Part shown: positions 42,349 to 51,045 of the stretch, in pieces
How positions within the stretch are numbered: position 1 is the stretch's first letter
Layout: each line of letters starts with the position of its first letter
NCBI GenBank assembly: GCA_963662645.2
Contig: OY759762.1
Span: forward strand, 2,728,001-2,792,000
DNA length: 64,000 nucleotides
Source: Aldehydirespirator sp963662645
Lineage (GTDB): Bacteria > Actinomycetota > Acidimicrobiia > Acidimicrobiales > Aldehydirespiratoraceae
Direction: 5' to 3'
Notes under the pieces: model-generated
Database searches by the model: none
Told to the model about the DNA's origin: nothing
The model's input: the letters and a program-made list of their open reading frames with translations, nothing else
Position numbers and translations under genes: made by a program

Positions 42349-43530
42349 TCAGTGGTTGAGTTCGGTGGTGAGGGCTTCGGCTAGGCGGTGGTACTGGGAC
42401 TGGTCGTTGTAGAGGTGGGCGGAGATGCGCAGCAGCCGCTCGGGCGGGGCGGGCCAGATGAAGACCGGGACCTGGATGCGGTGCCGCTGCTCCAGCGCCG
42501 CCATCAGCGGGTCGAAGATCTCGCTGCCGGAGTGGTCGGCGGGCGGAACCGGCACGGAGGCGATCGCCCCGATCATGTCGTCGGGCGCGGGCGGGTCGAT
42601 CCTCAGCGCGTCGAGCAGGATCCGGTGGCCGGACAGGCACAGATCCCGGATCGATCGACGCACACCGGGCCAGCCCTCGGGGTGCATGGCCGCCACCGCG
42701 TTCAGCGCGTCGGGCACGGTCAGCCAGGCGCTCGGGTCGTCGGTGCCCGTCCAGTCGAACTGAGCGTGCAGGCGCCCGCCACCGGAGGGCCAGCCGCCGT
42801 TGTAGCCGTGGCTGATCACCGAGTGGTACATGTCGTCGCGGCGGTCGGCTCGAACCCACAGGAACCCGGCGCCCTTGGCCGAGCACATCCACTTGTGGCA
42901 GTTGGCGGTCACATACGAAGCGCCTAGTTCCGACACGTTGAAGTCGATCATCCCGGGCGCGTGGGCCGCGTCGACCAGCACCCGCACGTCGGGTTCGACC
43001 TCGGCCGCGATCTCCGCCACCGGCATCACCAGCCCGGTAGCCGAGGTCACCGCGTCGATCAGCAGGATCCGGGTGCGATCGGTGACCGCGGCCAGCACCG
43101 TGTCGGCGGCCTGCCGGGACGACTCGATCGGGAACGGCACCCGGACCGTCGTCACGGTCGTTCCCGTCCGTGAGGCCGACACCTCGGCCGCGTTGCGGCA
43201 GGCGTTGTACTCGTGGTCGGTGACCAGGATCTCGTCGCCGGGCTCGAGTGCTGGCTCCAGCGAGCGCAGCACCGCGTTCACACCTGCGGTGGCATTGTTG
43301 ACGAACACCAGCCCGGCCTCGTCACCACCCACGAAGTCGGCCACCGCCCGGCGGGCTGTGTCCAGCTCGCGCTGGTAGTCGCCGCCCAAGAAGTACCTCG
43401 TGGGGTTGGCCTCCATCCGGCTGCGCACCCGCTGCTGGGCCTCCAGCACCGACGTGGGCGTCGCCCCGAACGACCCGTGGTTCAGGTGCAGCACGCCCTC
43501 TTCGAGCATCCAGGGACCCACGGCAGTCAC
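42349..43530 (-). CDS. Class V aminotransferase (isopenicillin-N epimerase-like)
   Basis: 393 residues. LHLNHGSFGATP opens the fold, AADTVLA..DAVTSATGLVMPV and DAAHAPGMIDFNVSELG hold the PLP-binding aspartate, and TANCHKWMCSAKGAGFLWV has the Schiff-base lysine. The family contains epimerases, lyases and aminotransferases, so the substrate is open. The GTG start at 43530 has no strong ribosome site; ATG 43509 would also keep the fold. It converges with putA and follows glnS by 92 bases. Confidence 0.8.
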   Translation of the reverse strand: MTAVGPWMLEEGVLHLNHGSFGATPTSVLEAQQRVRSRMEANPTRYFLGGDYQRELDTARRAVADFVGGDEAGLVFVNNATAGVNAVLRSLEPALEPGDEILVTDHEYNACRNAAEVSASRTGTTVTTVRVPFPIESSRQAADTVLAAVTDRTRILLIDAVTSATGLVMPVAEIAAEVEPDVRVLVDAAHAPGMIDFNVSELGASYVTANCHKWMCSAKGAGFLWVRADRRDDMYHSVISHGYNGGWPSGGGRLHAQFDWTGTDDPSAWLTVPDALNAVAAMHPEGWPGVRRSIRDLCLSGHRILLDALRIDPPAPDDMIGAIASVPVPPADHSGSEIFDPLMAALEQRHRIQVPVFIWPAPPERLLRISAHLYNDQSQYHRLAEALTTELNH

Positions 43531-43577
43531 CGGCAGAGCCTAGGACGGCTGGTGCCGTTACCGGCCAGCGTTGTGCA

Positions 43578-43628
43578 GCCTCGAAGCGGTTGACCACCTC
43601 TGGGGTGCTAGCCGCTTGAAGTTCAGGC
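43578..43628. repeat. Palindromic repeat, family A copy 3, overlapping the glnS stop
   Basis: Read on the minus strand it runs CCTGAACTTCAAGCGG ... CCCCAGAGGTGGTCAACC ... CTTCGAGG, matching copies 2 and 4. The glnS TGA at 43625-43623 lies inside the first arm, so the element either supplied or preserves that stop codon. One arm lacks about four bases. Confidence 0.75.
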
Positions 43629-45410
43629 TGCACCCCCTTGCGGGCGGCGCTTTTGGATGTTGGCCCACTCGTCTCGGAGGCCGACGGTGCGGTGGAAGAG
43701 CATGGGCGTGTCGGGGTCGTGGGCGAAGTAGCCGAGACGCTCGAACTGCACTACTTCGCCGGGCGCGGTCTTCTTCAGCTCGGGCTCGAGCTTGGCGTCG
43801 GCGATCAGCTCTCGTGAGGCGGGGTTGTAGGACTCCAGCGGGTCGCGGCCGTCGGCGCCGGGAACCGGGTCGGTGAAGAGCCGGTCGTACAGCGCCACGG
43901 TGGCGTCCACGGCGTGGGCGGCCGACACCCAGTGGATGGTGGCCCGCACCTTGCGCCCGTCGGGGGCCTGGCCGGCGCCCGTCTCGGGGTCGTAGGTGCA
44001 GTGCAGCCGCACCACCTGCCCGTCGGAGTCGGTCTCCACATCGTCGCAGCGCAGGAAGTAGGCAGCCCGCAGGCGCACTTCCCGGCCCGGCGCCAGCCGG
44101 TAGAACTTGCGGGGCGGGTCGAGCATGAAGTCGTCGCGCTCGATCCACAGCCGCCCCGAGAACGGCACTACGCGGGTGCCCGCCGACGGGTCCTCGGGAT
44201 TGTTGACCGCCTTGCGAGGCTCCAAATCGAGTCCCGGCCCGTCACCGACCGCCGAGCCGCGCAACGCAGCGCGAATCGGACCCGGCGCACGTGGCGACGC
44301 CTGGAGCGACTGCGGCCAGTTGGTGATGAACACCTCCAGGGGGCGCAGCACGGCCATGCGGCGCTGGGCGGTGCGGTTGAGGTGGGCCCGCACGAACGAC
44401 TCCAGCAGCTCGATCTCGTGCACGCCGTTGACCCGGGCCACCCCGATGTGGGCGCAGAACTCCCTGATGGCCTCGGGCGGGTAGCCCCGGCGGCGCAGGC
44501 CTCGCAGTGTGGGCAGCCGTGGATCTTCCCAGCCGTCCACCAGCCCCTGCTCGATGAGGTTGCTCAGCTTCCGCTTGGACGTGACGGTGTGGGTCAGGTT
44601 CAGGCGGGCGAACTCGTACTGGCGGGGGCGGTCGCCCGGCAAGGGCAGGTGCTCCAAGTACCAGTCGTAGAGCTGCCGGTGGGCGTCGAACTCCAGCGAG
44701 CACAGCGAGTGGGTCACGCCCTCGATGGCGTCGCTCTGGCCGTGGGCCCAGTCGTAGGTCGGGTAGATGCACCAGGCGTCGCCGGTGCGGAAGTGGGCGG
44801 TGTGGCGGATCCGGTACATCACCGGGTCCCGCATCAGCATGTTGGGGTGGGCCATGTCGATCTTGGCCCGAAGCACCTTGGAGCCGTCAGCGAAGCGCCC
44901 GGCCCGCATATCCCGCAGCAGGCTCAGGTTCTCCTCCGCCGAGCGGCCGCGCCACGGGCTGTCGGTGCCCGGGGTGCTGAAGTCGCCCCGGTTGGCGGAG
45001 ATGGTCTCGGCGTCCTGGTCGTCCACGTAGGCCAGGCCCTCGCCCACCAGGTGCTCGGCCCAGGTGTAGAGATGCTCGAAGTAGTCCGAGGCGTGCACGA
45101 TCCGGCCGTCAGGCTCGAAGCCCAGCCAGGCGATGTCGTCGGCTATGGCCTGCGCGTAGGCCGCGTCCTCGCCCTCGGGGTTGGTGTCGTCGAAGCGCAG
45201 CCGGCAGGCGCCACCATGCTCGGCGGCCACCTCGAAGTTGAGGCACACCGCCTTGGCGTGGCCGATGTGCAGGAACCCGTTCGGCTCGGGCGGGAAGCGG
45301 GTCTGCACCCGGCCGCCGTAGCTCCCGGTCGTGTTGTCGGCCCGCACCTGCTCCCGGATGAAGTCCAGCGGCCGGGCCGCGCCCCCCGCTCCGTCATGCG
45401 TCTCGGCCAT
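43623..45410 (-). CDS. glnS: Glutaminyl-tRNA synthetase
   Basis: 595 residues. RFPPEPNGFLHIGHAKAV holds the HIGH motif of class I synthetases, VTSKRKLSNLIEQG corresponds to KMSKS, and YDWAHGQSDAIEGVTHSLC is the specific GlnRS/GluRS core; the C-terminal anticodon-binding barrels are complete. It charges tRNA-Gln directly. Many actinobacteria rely on the amidotransferase route instead, so a GlnRS here is informative for taxonomy. The gene ends inside a family A palindrome and starts one base after a restriction-gene remnant. Confidence 0.95.
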   Translation of the reverse strand: MAETHDGAGGAARPLDFIREQVRADNTTGSYGGRVQTRFPPEPNGFLHIGHAKAVCLNFEVAAEHGGACRLRFDDTNPEGEDAAYAQAIADDIAWLGFEPDGRIVHASDYFEHLYTWAEHLVGEGLAYVDDQDAETISANRGDFSTPGTDSPWRGRSAEENLSLLRDMRAGRFADGSKVLRAKIDMAHPNMLMRDPVMYRIRHTAHFRTGDAWCIYPTYDWAHGQSDAIEGVTHSLCSLEFDAHRQLYDWYLEHLPLPGDRPRQYEFARLNLTHTVTSKRKLSNLIEQGLVDGWEDPRLPTLRGLRRRGYPPEAIREFCAHIGVARVNGVHEIELLESFVRAHLNRTAQRRMAVLRPLEVFITNWPQSLQASPRAPGPIRAALRGSAVGDGPGLDLEPRKAVNNPEDPSAGTRVVPFSGRLWIERDDFMLDPPRKFYRLAPGREVRLRAAYFLRCDDVETDSDGQVVRLHCTYDPETGAGQAPDGRKVRATIHWVSAAHAVDATVALYDRLFTDPVPGADGRDPLESYNPASRELIADAKLEPELKKTAPGEVVQFERLGYFAHDPDTPMLFHRTVGLRDEWANIQKRRPQGGAA

Positions 45411-45411
45411 G

Positions 45412-45660
45412 TCAGCCGACCGTGGCCTCGTGGCTCATCTCGCGAGCCAGGTCGTCGAACGTGGGCTCCACGTAGTACGCAACGTTGATCTCCTCGAAGT
45501 GCTTCTTGGCGAACTCGATCTTGGTGTTCTCGCGCTCCCGTCGGTCGGCCGGATCGTGACTACTCTTCGTCTCGTTGATCACATACTCATGAACCAAGTA
45601 GAGCTTGGTGTCTGAATTGAACATGATGGCCCAGTCGGGATTGTATGTGCCGTTCCGGGA
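45412..45660 (-). pseudogene. C-terminal remnant of a type III restriction enzyme Res subunit
   Basis: About 80 codons read GTYNPDWAIMFNSDTKLYLV, then ETKSS, then KIEFAKKHFEEINVAYYV, ending FDDLAREMSHEATVG. This is the PDxEXK-like nuclease tail (NPDWA...ETK) seen at the end of Res proteins. Upstream of about 45660 the similarity stops and unrelated sequence begins, so the helicase part is gone. No Mod subunit is in the window. Confidence 0.7.
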
Positions 45661-46055
45661 TCGTCGACTACGACCGGATGAAAGCCTGGATAGACGAAGC
45701 GCAACAGCTGCTCGACATGCAACAGCTGCTCGACATGGAGGACCGCCGCGAAGCCGGAGATGGACACATCGGCCAAGCGCTCTCCGCGGCCCTGCCCGAC
45801 CCCACCGACGGCATCGCACCCCCCATCCCCATCCGGGAACTAATCGAAGAAGGACAGACCCCAGAACTCGAGTCCGGAATTCAGTCAGGACTGCTGATGG
45901 GACCAACGGGCGTCGTGAGCGGCTGGGTGGGCGAGTTGGTGGCCGAATCACAACAAGCCCACCAACAGGCCCAACGAAACGCCACCACGATCGGCGCGCG
46001 CTGGCCCCGCACCGCACGGCTCCTCCGCGAAGTCGCAGAGTCTCACCGACAGTAA
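45658..46055 (+). pseudogene. Unrecognised gene fragment, probably truncated at its 5' end
   Basis: The frame opens at the Res remnant boundary and encodes about 130 residues (DYDRMKAWIDEAQQLLD..., LMGPTGVVSGWVGEL, WPRTARLLREVAESH). No family is recognised. An in-frame 18-base tandem repeat at 45702-45737 encodes QQLLDM twice. The nearest ATG (45645) lies in the opposite-strand remnant, so the original start is missing. Between 46056 and 46235 only the promoter of the next gene is seen. Confidence 0.4.
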
Positions 46056-46223
46056 GCACGAAGCTGGCAACACGACTTGGACTCAATCGACTGACCAGCG
46101 ATCCGCTGACTGGCACGCACACGCAGTTGCCCTTGATTGAAGCCTCTGGACTTCGGCTCAGCGCGGGTCGAGCCGAGTGGGATTGCTCGGATAAAACGAG
46201 TGCAAAGAGTCGGTTATGCCGAG

Positions 46224-46236
46224 TATAGTGTGCTCA
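46224..46236 (+). promoter_or_regulatory. -10 element for a leaderless transcript
   Basis: TATAGT at 46224-46229 lies seven bases before the ATG at 46236, so transcription would start at the A of the start codon. No ribosome-binding sequence is present. No good -35 is seen. Confidence 0.5.
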
Positions 46237-47327
46237 TGGAACGGTCGCCGTTTCCTCATCACGGTCCTTTGCAGCCTGACCAGGTGACAGGCCGCGAGCG
46301 CCTAGCGGTCGATCTCGCTCAGCGAATAGCGGATCGGCGGCTGACCGCGCTGGTCGGGCCCCGGCGCTACGGCAAGACGAGCCTGCTCAAGCGCGTCGCC
46401 GCCGACCTCGAAGCTGTCGGACACCAATGCGTGTGGATCGATCTCTACGAGCGGACCTCGATTGCCGATGTCGCCGCGGCCGTCGACCGCGGCCTCGCCA
46501 CCGTTGTCGGGCCGGTGCGCAACATGCTCGATTCCATCGCCGGCACGTTGTCGGTGCATCTGGGCGTGCTGGGTGTCCAGCTGTCCCGCAGCCCCAGGCA
46601 GCGACCCGATCCGGTGCTGGCACTGCGGACCCTGCTCGAGGTGCTGACGACCGCCGCGCAACGCCACAGCCTGTTCGTCGTGTTCGACGAGTTCTCGGGA
46701 ATCGCCGGCGTCAAAGGGGGCGCCGCGGTGCTGAGAACCGAGTTGCAGCACCACTTCCAGTCGCTCGGCATCGTGTTCGTCGGCTCAGAACCGTCCACCA
46801 TGCGGACGCTGTTCAGCGAGCAGACCCAGCCGTTCTTCGCGCAGGCCGATCTTGTGGAGATCGAGCCGCTCGCCGACGACATCATCAGCGGCATCGTCGA
46901 AGACGGCTTCGAGAGCACCGGTCGCAGCACCGGCGGCATGACCAGCCGCATCGCCCATCTCGCCGACGGGCATCCCCAGCGGGCGATGCAGCTTGCCGAT
47001 GCCCTGTGGCGACAGGTCGACCGAGGCGCAACAGCCGATCTGCGGGCATGGGAGGCAGCGCTTGGCGACGTGCGCGCCCATGTCGACGCCGGCTCGGAGC
47101 GGATCTACAGTCTGATGCCCACCGGCCAGCAGAAGGTCCTGCGAGCTGTCGCCGTCGAACAATCCATCTACGGCGCGACCGCGTCGCTGCTCAACCTGCC
47201 GCCCGGCACAGCCCGCGACGCCGCCAACACACTCGCCGGCAATGGCATCCTGCACCAGCGCGGGCAGCACCTTGCCGTGGTCGACCCGCTACTCGGCGAC
47301 TGGCTGCGCCGCCGCTTCGCCATCTGA
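46236..47327 (+). CDS. AAA-family ATPase (ATPase_2-like)
   Basis: 363 residues. Walker A is LVGPRRYGKTSLLKRVAADL near residue 35, Walker B is LFVVFDEFSGIAGVKGG near 145, sensor-like GIVFVGSEPSTM near 180; a winged-helix-like C-terminus follows (LRAVAVEQSIYGATASLLNLPPGTARDAAN then LAGNGILHQRG). This is the STAND-like/archaeal ATPase_2 type, of unknown role, often found near mobile or defence genes. Its neighbours here are restriction-gene remnants. Confidence 0.75.
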   Translation: MERSPFPHHGPLQPDQVTGRERLAVDLAQRIADRRLTALVGPRRYGKTSLLKRVAADLEAVGHQCVWIDLYERTSIADVAAAVDRGLATVVGPVRNMLDSIAGTLSVHLGVLGVQLSRSPRQRPDPVLALRTLLEVLTTAAQRHSLFVVFDEFSGIAGVKGGAAVLRTELQHHFQSLGIVFVGSEPSTMRTLFSEQTQPFFAQADLVEIEPLADDIISGIVEDGFESTGRSTGGMTSRIAHLADGHPQRAMQLADALWRQVDRGATADLRAWEAALGDVRAHVDAGSERIYSLMPTGQQKVLRAVAVEQSIYGATASLLNLPPGTARDAANTLAGNGILHQRGQHLAVVDPLLGDWLRRRFAI

Positions 47328-47390
47328 GCCGCAACGAGACGGCGCGCCGACGGCCCGCTTGATGGTGGCGGGTCCGGGGAGCGGCGGGGG

Positions 47391-48134
47391 TCAGGTATCG
47401 GCTTGGCCTAGGTAGGAGGCTCGCAGGTCGGGGTGGGCTAGGAGGTTCTCGGCGGTGTCGTCGAGCACGACCCGGCCGGTCTGCAGCACCCAGCCCCTGT
47501 CCGCGATCGACAGGGCCATGTTGGCGTTCTGCTCCACCATGAACACGGTCAGGCCGGCCTGGTGGATCTGCTGGATCAGCTCGAAGTTCTGCTGGACCAG
47601 CGCGGGGGCCAGGCCCATCGACGGCTCGTCCATCAACAGCACCCGGGGCTTGGCCATCAGGGCCCGGCCAATGGCCACCATCTGTTGCTCGCCGCCCGAC
47701 AGCGTCCCGGCCTTCTGGCTGAGGCGCTCCTTGACCCGGGGGAACAGCTCGAACACCCGCTCCATGTCGGCGGCTATGCCGTCGGTGTCGGACCGCAGGT
47801 AGGCGCCCAGGTCCAAGTTCTCGCGCACGCTGAGGCGCTTGAACAGGCGGCGGTTCTCGGGGACCATGGTCACGCCGCGGGCCACCCGGTAGCTGGTGGG
47901 CTTGTCGTTGACGACCTCGCCGTCGAGCACAACCTCCCCCGAGGTTGGCTTGAGCATGCCGAGCAGCGTCTTGAGGGTGGTGGACTTGCCGCTGGCGTTT
48001 CCCCCCAGCAGGCACACCAACTCGCCCGCGTGGATCGACAGGTCCACGTCCCGCAGGGCGTGAACGGCCCCGTAGTGGGCGTTCACCGAGCGCATCTCCA
48101 AGAGCGGAGTCGCAGCCTGCTGTTCGACGTTCAC
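47391..48134 (-). CDS. livF: LivF-type ABC ATPase
   Basis: 247 residues from GTG 48134. Walker A is LLGGNASGKSTTLKTLLG, the signature is LSGGEQQMVAIGRALMAKPRV, Walker B is LLMDEPSMGLAPAL. It is the second ATPase of the LIV-type importer encoded upstream. The start overlaps the TGA of a 12-codon micro-ORF, itself linked to another and then to livG. Confidence 0.92.
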   Translation of the reverse strand: MNVEQQAATPLLEMRSVNAHYGAVHALRDVDLSIHAGELVCLLGGNASGKSTTLKTLLGMLKPTSGEVVLDGEVVNDKPTSYRVARGVTMVPENRRLFKRLSVRENLDLGAYLRSDTDGIAADMERVFELFPRVKERLSQKAGTLSGGEQQMVAIGRALMAKPRVLLMDEPSMGLAPALVQQNFELIQQIHQAGLTVFMVEQNANMALSIADRGWVLQTGRVVLDDTAENLLAHPDLRASYLGQADT

Positions 48135-48204
48135 GACAGGCCGTCCTCGCGGGATTGATAGACGTTCACGGAAAGCCGTCCTCGCGGGACGGTTCGAGGT
48201 TCAC
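48131..48204 (-). other. Two chained micro-ORFs bridging livG and livF
   Basis: livG stop overlaps GTG 48204 (GTGA); 12 codons (MNLEPSREDGFP) end in TGA overlapping GTG 48169; 12 codons (MNVYQSREDGLS) end in TGA overlapping the livF GTG 48134, whose protein starts MNVEQ. The repeat unit is 35 bases and each carries GAGGAC before the start codon. Confidence 0.55.
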
Positions 48205-49115
48205 GACGCCGCGGCTCCCTGGCCGAGGTAGGCCTCGATGACCCTGGGATCGTTGGACACGTCGGCGTAGTCGCCCTCGGCGATCTTTACCCCGTGGTCG
48301 AGCACCACCACCCGGTCCGACACCTCCCGCACCACTTCCATGTCGTGTTCGATGACCACGATGGCGAAGCCCCACTCGTCGCGCAGCCGTCCGATCATCC
48401 CGGTGAGCTCGGCCGACTCCACCGGGTTCATGCCCGCCACCGGCTCGTCGAGCAGGATCAGCTTGGGCTGGGTGGCCATGGCCCTGGCGATCTCCAGCCG
48501 GCGCCGGTTGGCGTAGGACAGGGTGAAGGCGGGCTGGTCGAAGCGGTATCCGACGAGCCGAGACCCGAAGAAGCTGAGGACCTTCTCGGCCCGCTCGCGG
48601 ATCTCGGCTTCCTCGCGGCGAAAGGCGGGCGTGTAGAACAACGCGCCGAAGGCGTGCTGGTGAGTTCGGCAGTGCTGGGACACCATCACGTTCTCCAGCA
48701 CGGTCATGTTGGCGAAGAGCCGCACGTTCTGGAAGGTGCGGGCGATGCCGCGGGTCGTGACCCGGTTGGGGTCGAGGCCCAACAGCGAGGCGCCCTCGAA
48801 GAGGATGTCGCCGGCGGACAGCTCGACGGTGGCGGTTATGGCGTTGAACAGGGTGGTCTTGCCCGCGCCGTTCGGCCCGATCACCGAGACGATCTCGCCC
48901 TCGTGAACCACGAAGTCGAGCCCGTCGAGGGCGTGCAGCCCGCCGAAGTCGACGCTCAGCTTGCGGGTCTCCAGCAGCGGCCGGCACTCGGTTCCGTTGG
49001 CGGCGGTGTCGTCGCCGGGGTGCTCGGTTCCGTTGGCCATGTTCTCGCCGGGGTGCTCGGCTTCGTCGGTGGCCATGTCCTCGCCGGGGCGTGCGGTTCC
49101 GTTGGCGGTTGTCAT
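48201..49115 (-). CDS. livG: LivG-type ABC ATPase with repetitive N-terminus
   Basis: 304 residues from ATG 49115 (ATGA overlap with livM). Walker A is VIGPNGAGKTTLFNAITA, the LivG-specific GIARTFQNVRLFANMTVLEN follows, with FTLSYANRRRLEIARAMATQ and LLDEPVAGMNP. The first 45 residues are degenerate repeats around HPGE(N/D)MA and ANGTE and are not part of the ABC fold. In-frame ATGs at 49076 and 49040, each just after GGCGAG(G/A)AC, are possible alternative starts. Confidence 0.9.
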   Translation of the reverse strand: MTTANGTARPGEDMATDEAEHPGENMANGTEHPGDDTAANGTECRPLLETRKLSVDFGGLHALDGLDFVVHEGEIVSVIGPNGAGKTTLFNAITATVELSAGDILFEGASLLGLDPNRVTTRGIARTFQNVRLFANMTVLENVMVSQHCRTHQHAFGALFYTPAFRREEAEIRERAEKVLSFFGSRLVGYRFDQPAFTLSYANRRRLEIARAMATQPKLILLDEPVAGMNPVESAELTGMIGRLRDEWGFAIVVIEHDMEVVREVSDRVVVLDHGVKIAEGDYADVSNDPRVIEAYLGQGAAAS

Positions 49116-50959
49116 GTCGCTGGGGCGGCCTGTCCGCCGCCGTTGCTGTCGTCGTCTTCGACCTCGCCCCTGAGCCAAGCGTCCTGGGCCATCTCCTGCT
49201 GGTGGAGCTCGCGCGACCGGCGCACGCTGGGGATCAGGCCCTCCGGGCGGGCCAGCATCATCCAGATCAGCAGCGCCCCGTAGATCAGCAGCTTGAACTC
49301 CGAGAACTCGGCCAGCAGGCCGGGCTGCTTGGGTCCGCCCAGCACGCCGATCAGCACCGCGGAGCCGGCGATCACGCCCACGATGCTGCCCATGCCCCCG
49401 AAGATCACCACCACCAGGATCACGATCGACACCAGGATCAGGAAGCTGTTGGGGAACACCGAGCCGACCTTGGCCGAGAAGATCGCGCCGCTGAACGATC
49501 CCAGCACCGCCCCCACCACGAAGGCCAGCAGCTTGACGTTCACCGTGTTTATGCCCATGGCCTCGGCCACCGTCTCGTCCTCGCGAACCGCCATCCAGGC
49601 CCGCCCGAGCCGGGACCGCTCCAAGCGCCAGGAGACGTATATGGCGATCGCGCAGAAGGCCAGCACCAGGTAGAAGACCCGACGCGGGTCGGTGCCGGCC
49701 ACGCTGGTCAGGCCGAAGATGCCCGCTCCGGGGATCTTGGTGATGCCCTGCGAGCCGCCGAACCAGCCCGACAGCCAGTCCGACAGGAAGATCAGCCGGA
49801 TGATCTCGCCGAAGCCCAGCGTGACGATGGCCAGGTAGTCGCCGCGCATCCGGATGACCGGCGCGCCGATGAACAGACCCACTAGGCCGGTGATGATCAC
49901 CACCACGATGAGGGCCACCAGCCAGGGCATCTCGGGGTTGATCCTCGGCGAGGTCGCGGCGGTGAGCACCGCGGCCGAGTAGCTGCCGACCGCGAAGAAG
50001 GCCACATAGCCCAGATCCAGGATGCCGGCCAGGCCGACCACGACGTTGAGGCCCAGGGCCAGCAGCACGAACAGCCCCACGTTGGCGAGCAGCTCGTTGG
50101 TGAGCTTGCCCGCGAACAGCGGCAGGATCACCAGCACCGCGGCGGTCAGCAGGATGAGCCCGAGATTGGTCCGGGTGCGCTTGGCGCCCTCCAGTGTCGC
50201 GATGTGCTCGCGGGCCTGCCGGACCCGCCCCCGCCCGACCACGGCCACCACCCCGGACACCGCGGCCAGGACCAGCGCGCCGGTCCAGTTGACCCCGCCC
50301 CGCCGCGCATACAGCCAGTCGGTGAGCGCTTCGAGGCGCATGCCCTCGGCGAGGTCGACCACCAGCGGTTCGAGAACCGCGGTGCCCGCCACCGTGAGGG
50401 CCATGGTCACGACCGCCCGGCGGGTGCGGGGGCCGAGCACCCGGAGGGCGCCGCCCACTGCGCCGACGGCCGCGCCGATCAGCAGCCAGACGACCACCGC
50501 GAACCAGGTGGCGTTTCCGAAGGCGAGCAGCTCGGCGAGCATCGGGCTCCAATTCACCAGCGGCTCGCGCAGATCGAAGTTGGCCAGCAGCACCGCCAGC
50601 AGCGACAGCCCGCCGCCGGCGAGGGCGCCGCATGCCGTGCCCCCGGCCACCTCGTGGGTGCCGGCCGCATACACCGGCATGCCCTCCCGCTTGATCTGGT
50701 GGCCCGCGCGGTTCCCGGCCGCGAACGGCACTATCAGAAGGGTCAGGTAGCCCAGGCTGAGGATCGGCTTCACGACCGCCCGCTCGTCGAGGCGCACCGG
50801 CATGTTCGACAGCGCGATGAAGATCTGCGCCACCGCCCCGACCGCGCCCATGCGCACCAGACGCCGCCAGTCCTGGGCCAGCACCGGGCGCGACGGCGCC
50901 ATCAGGGTCTCGGCGGAGCCGTCTGCTGCTCCGGTCTCGGGCGGAAAGGTGGCGGTCAT
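49112..50959 (-). CDS. livM: LivM-type permease with long N-terminal extension
   Basis: 615 residues; ordinary LivM is about 300-450. The C-terminal 330 residues are the LivM fold (GLNVVVGLAGILDLGYVAFFAVGSY, RMRGDYLAIVTLGFGEIIRL, SRLGRAWMAVREDETVAEAMGINTV). The N-terminal 280 residues contain several additional hydrophobic segments of no recognised family. ATG 50959 has GGGGAC upstream and overlaps a micro-ORF stop. The C-terminal tail of about 30 residues is charged. Confidence 0.9.
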   Translation of the reverse strand: MTATFPPETGAADGSAETLMAPSRPVLAQDWRRLVRMGAVGAVAQIFIALSNMPVRLDERAVVKPILSLGYLTLLIVPFAAGNRAGHQIKREGMPVYAAGTHEVAGGTACGALAGGGLSLLAVLLANFDLREPLVNWSPMLAELLAFGNATWFAVVVWLLIGAAVGAVGGALRVLGPRTRRAVVTMALTVAGTAVLEPLVVDLAEGMRLEALTDWLYARRGGVNWTGALVLAAVSGVVAVVGRGRVRQAREHIATLEGAKRTRTNLGLILLTAAVLVILPLFAGKLTNELLANVGLFVLLALGLNVVVGLAGILDLGYVAFFAVGSYSAAVLTAATSPRINPEMPWLVALIVVVIITGLVGLFIGAPVIRMRGDYLAIVTLGFGEIIRLIFLSDWLSGWFGGSQGITKIPGAGIFGLTSVAGTDPRRVFYLVLAFCAIAIYVSWRLERSRLGRAWMAVREDETVAEAMGINTVNVKLLAFVVGAVLGSFSGAIFSAKVGSVFPNSFLILVSIVILVVVIFGGMGSIVGVIAGSAVLIGVLGGPKQPGLLAEFSEFKLLIYGALLIWMMLARPEGLIPSVRRSRELHQQEMAQDAWLRGEVEDDDSNGGGQAAPAT

Positions 50960-51045
50960 GTGCGGTCCCCGGCGGGGAGGCGCCCCAAGCACTGCATCAG
51001 GCGCGTCCGGCGGGACCGGCGCGTGGCAGTCATGTGCGGCCTCAT
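50956..51045 (-). other. Bridging micro-ORF between livH and livM (29 codons)
   Basis: ATG 51045 overlaps the livH TGA (ATGA); the frame ends in TGA overlapping the livM ATG at 50959 (ATGA). It contains MTATRR near its start, like LivM MTATF, and ends GRLPAGDRT, like LivH ERLPAEDRT. The matching DNA is a direct repeat of about 26 bases before each ATG, 86 bases apart. Confidence 0.55.
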
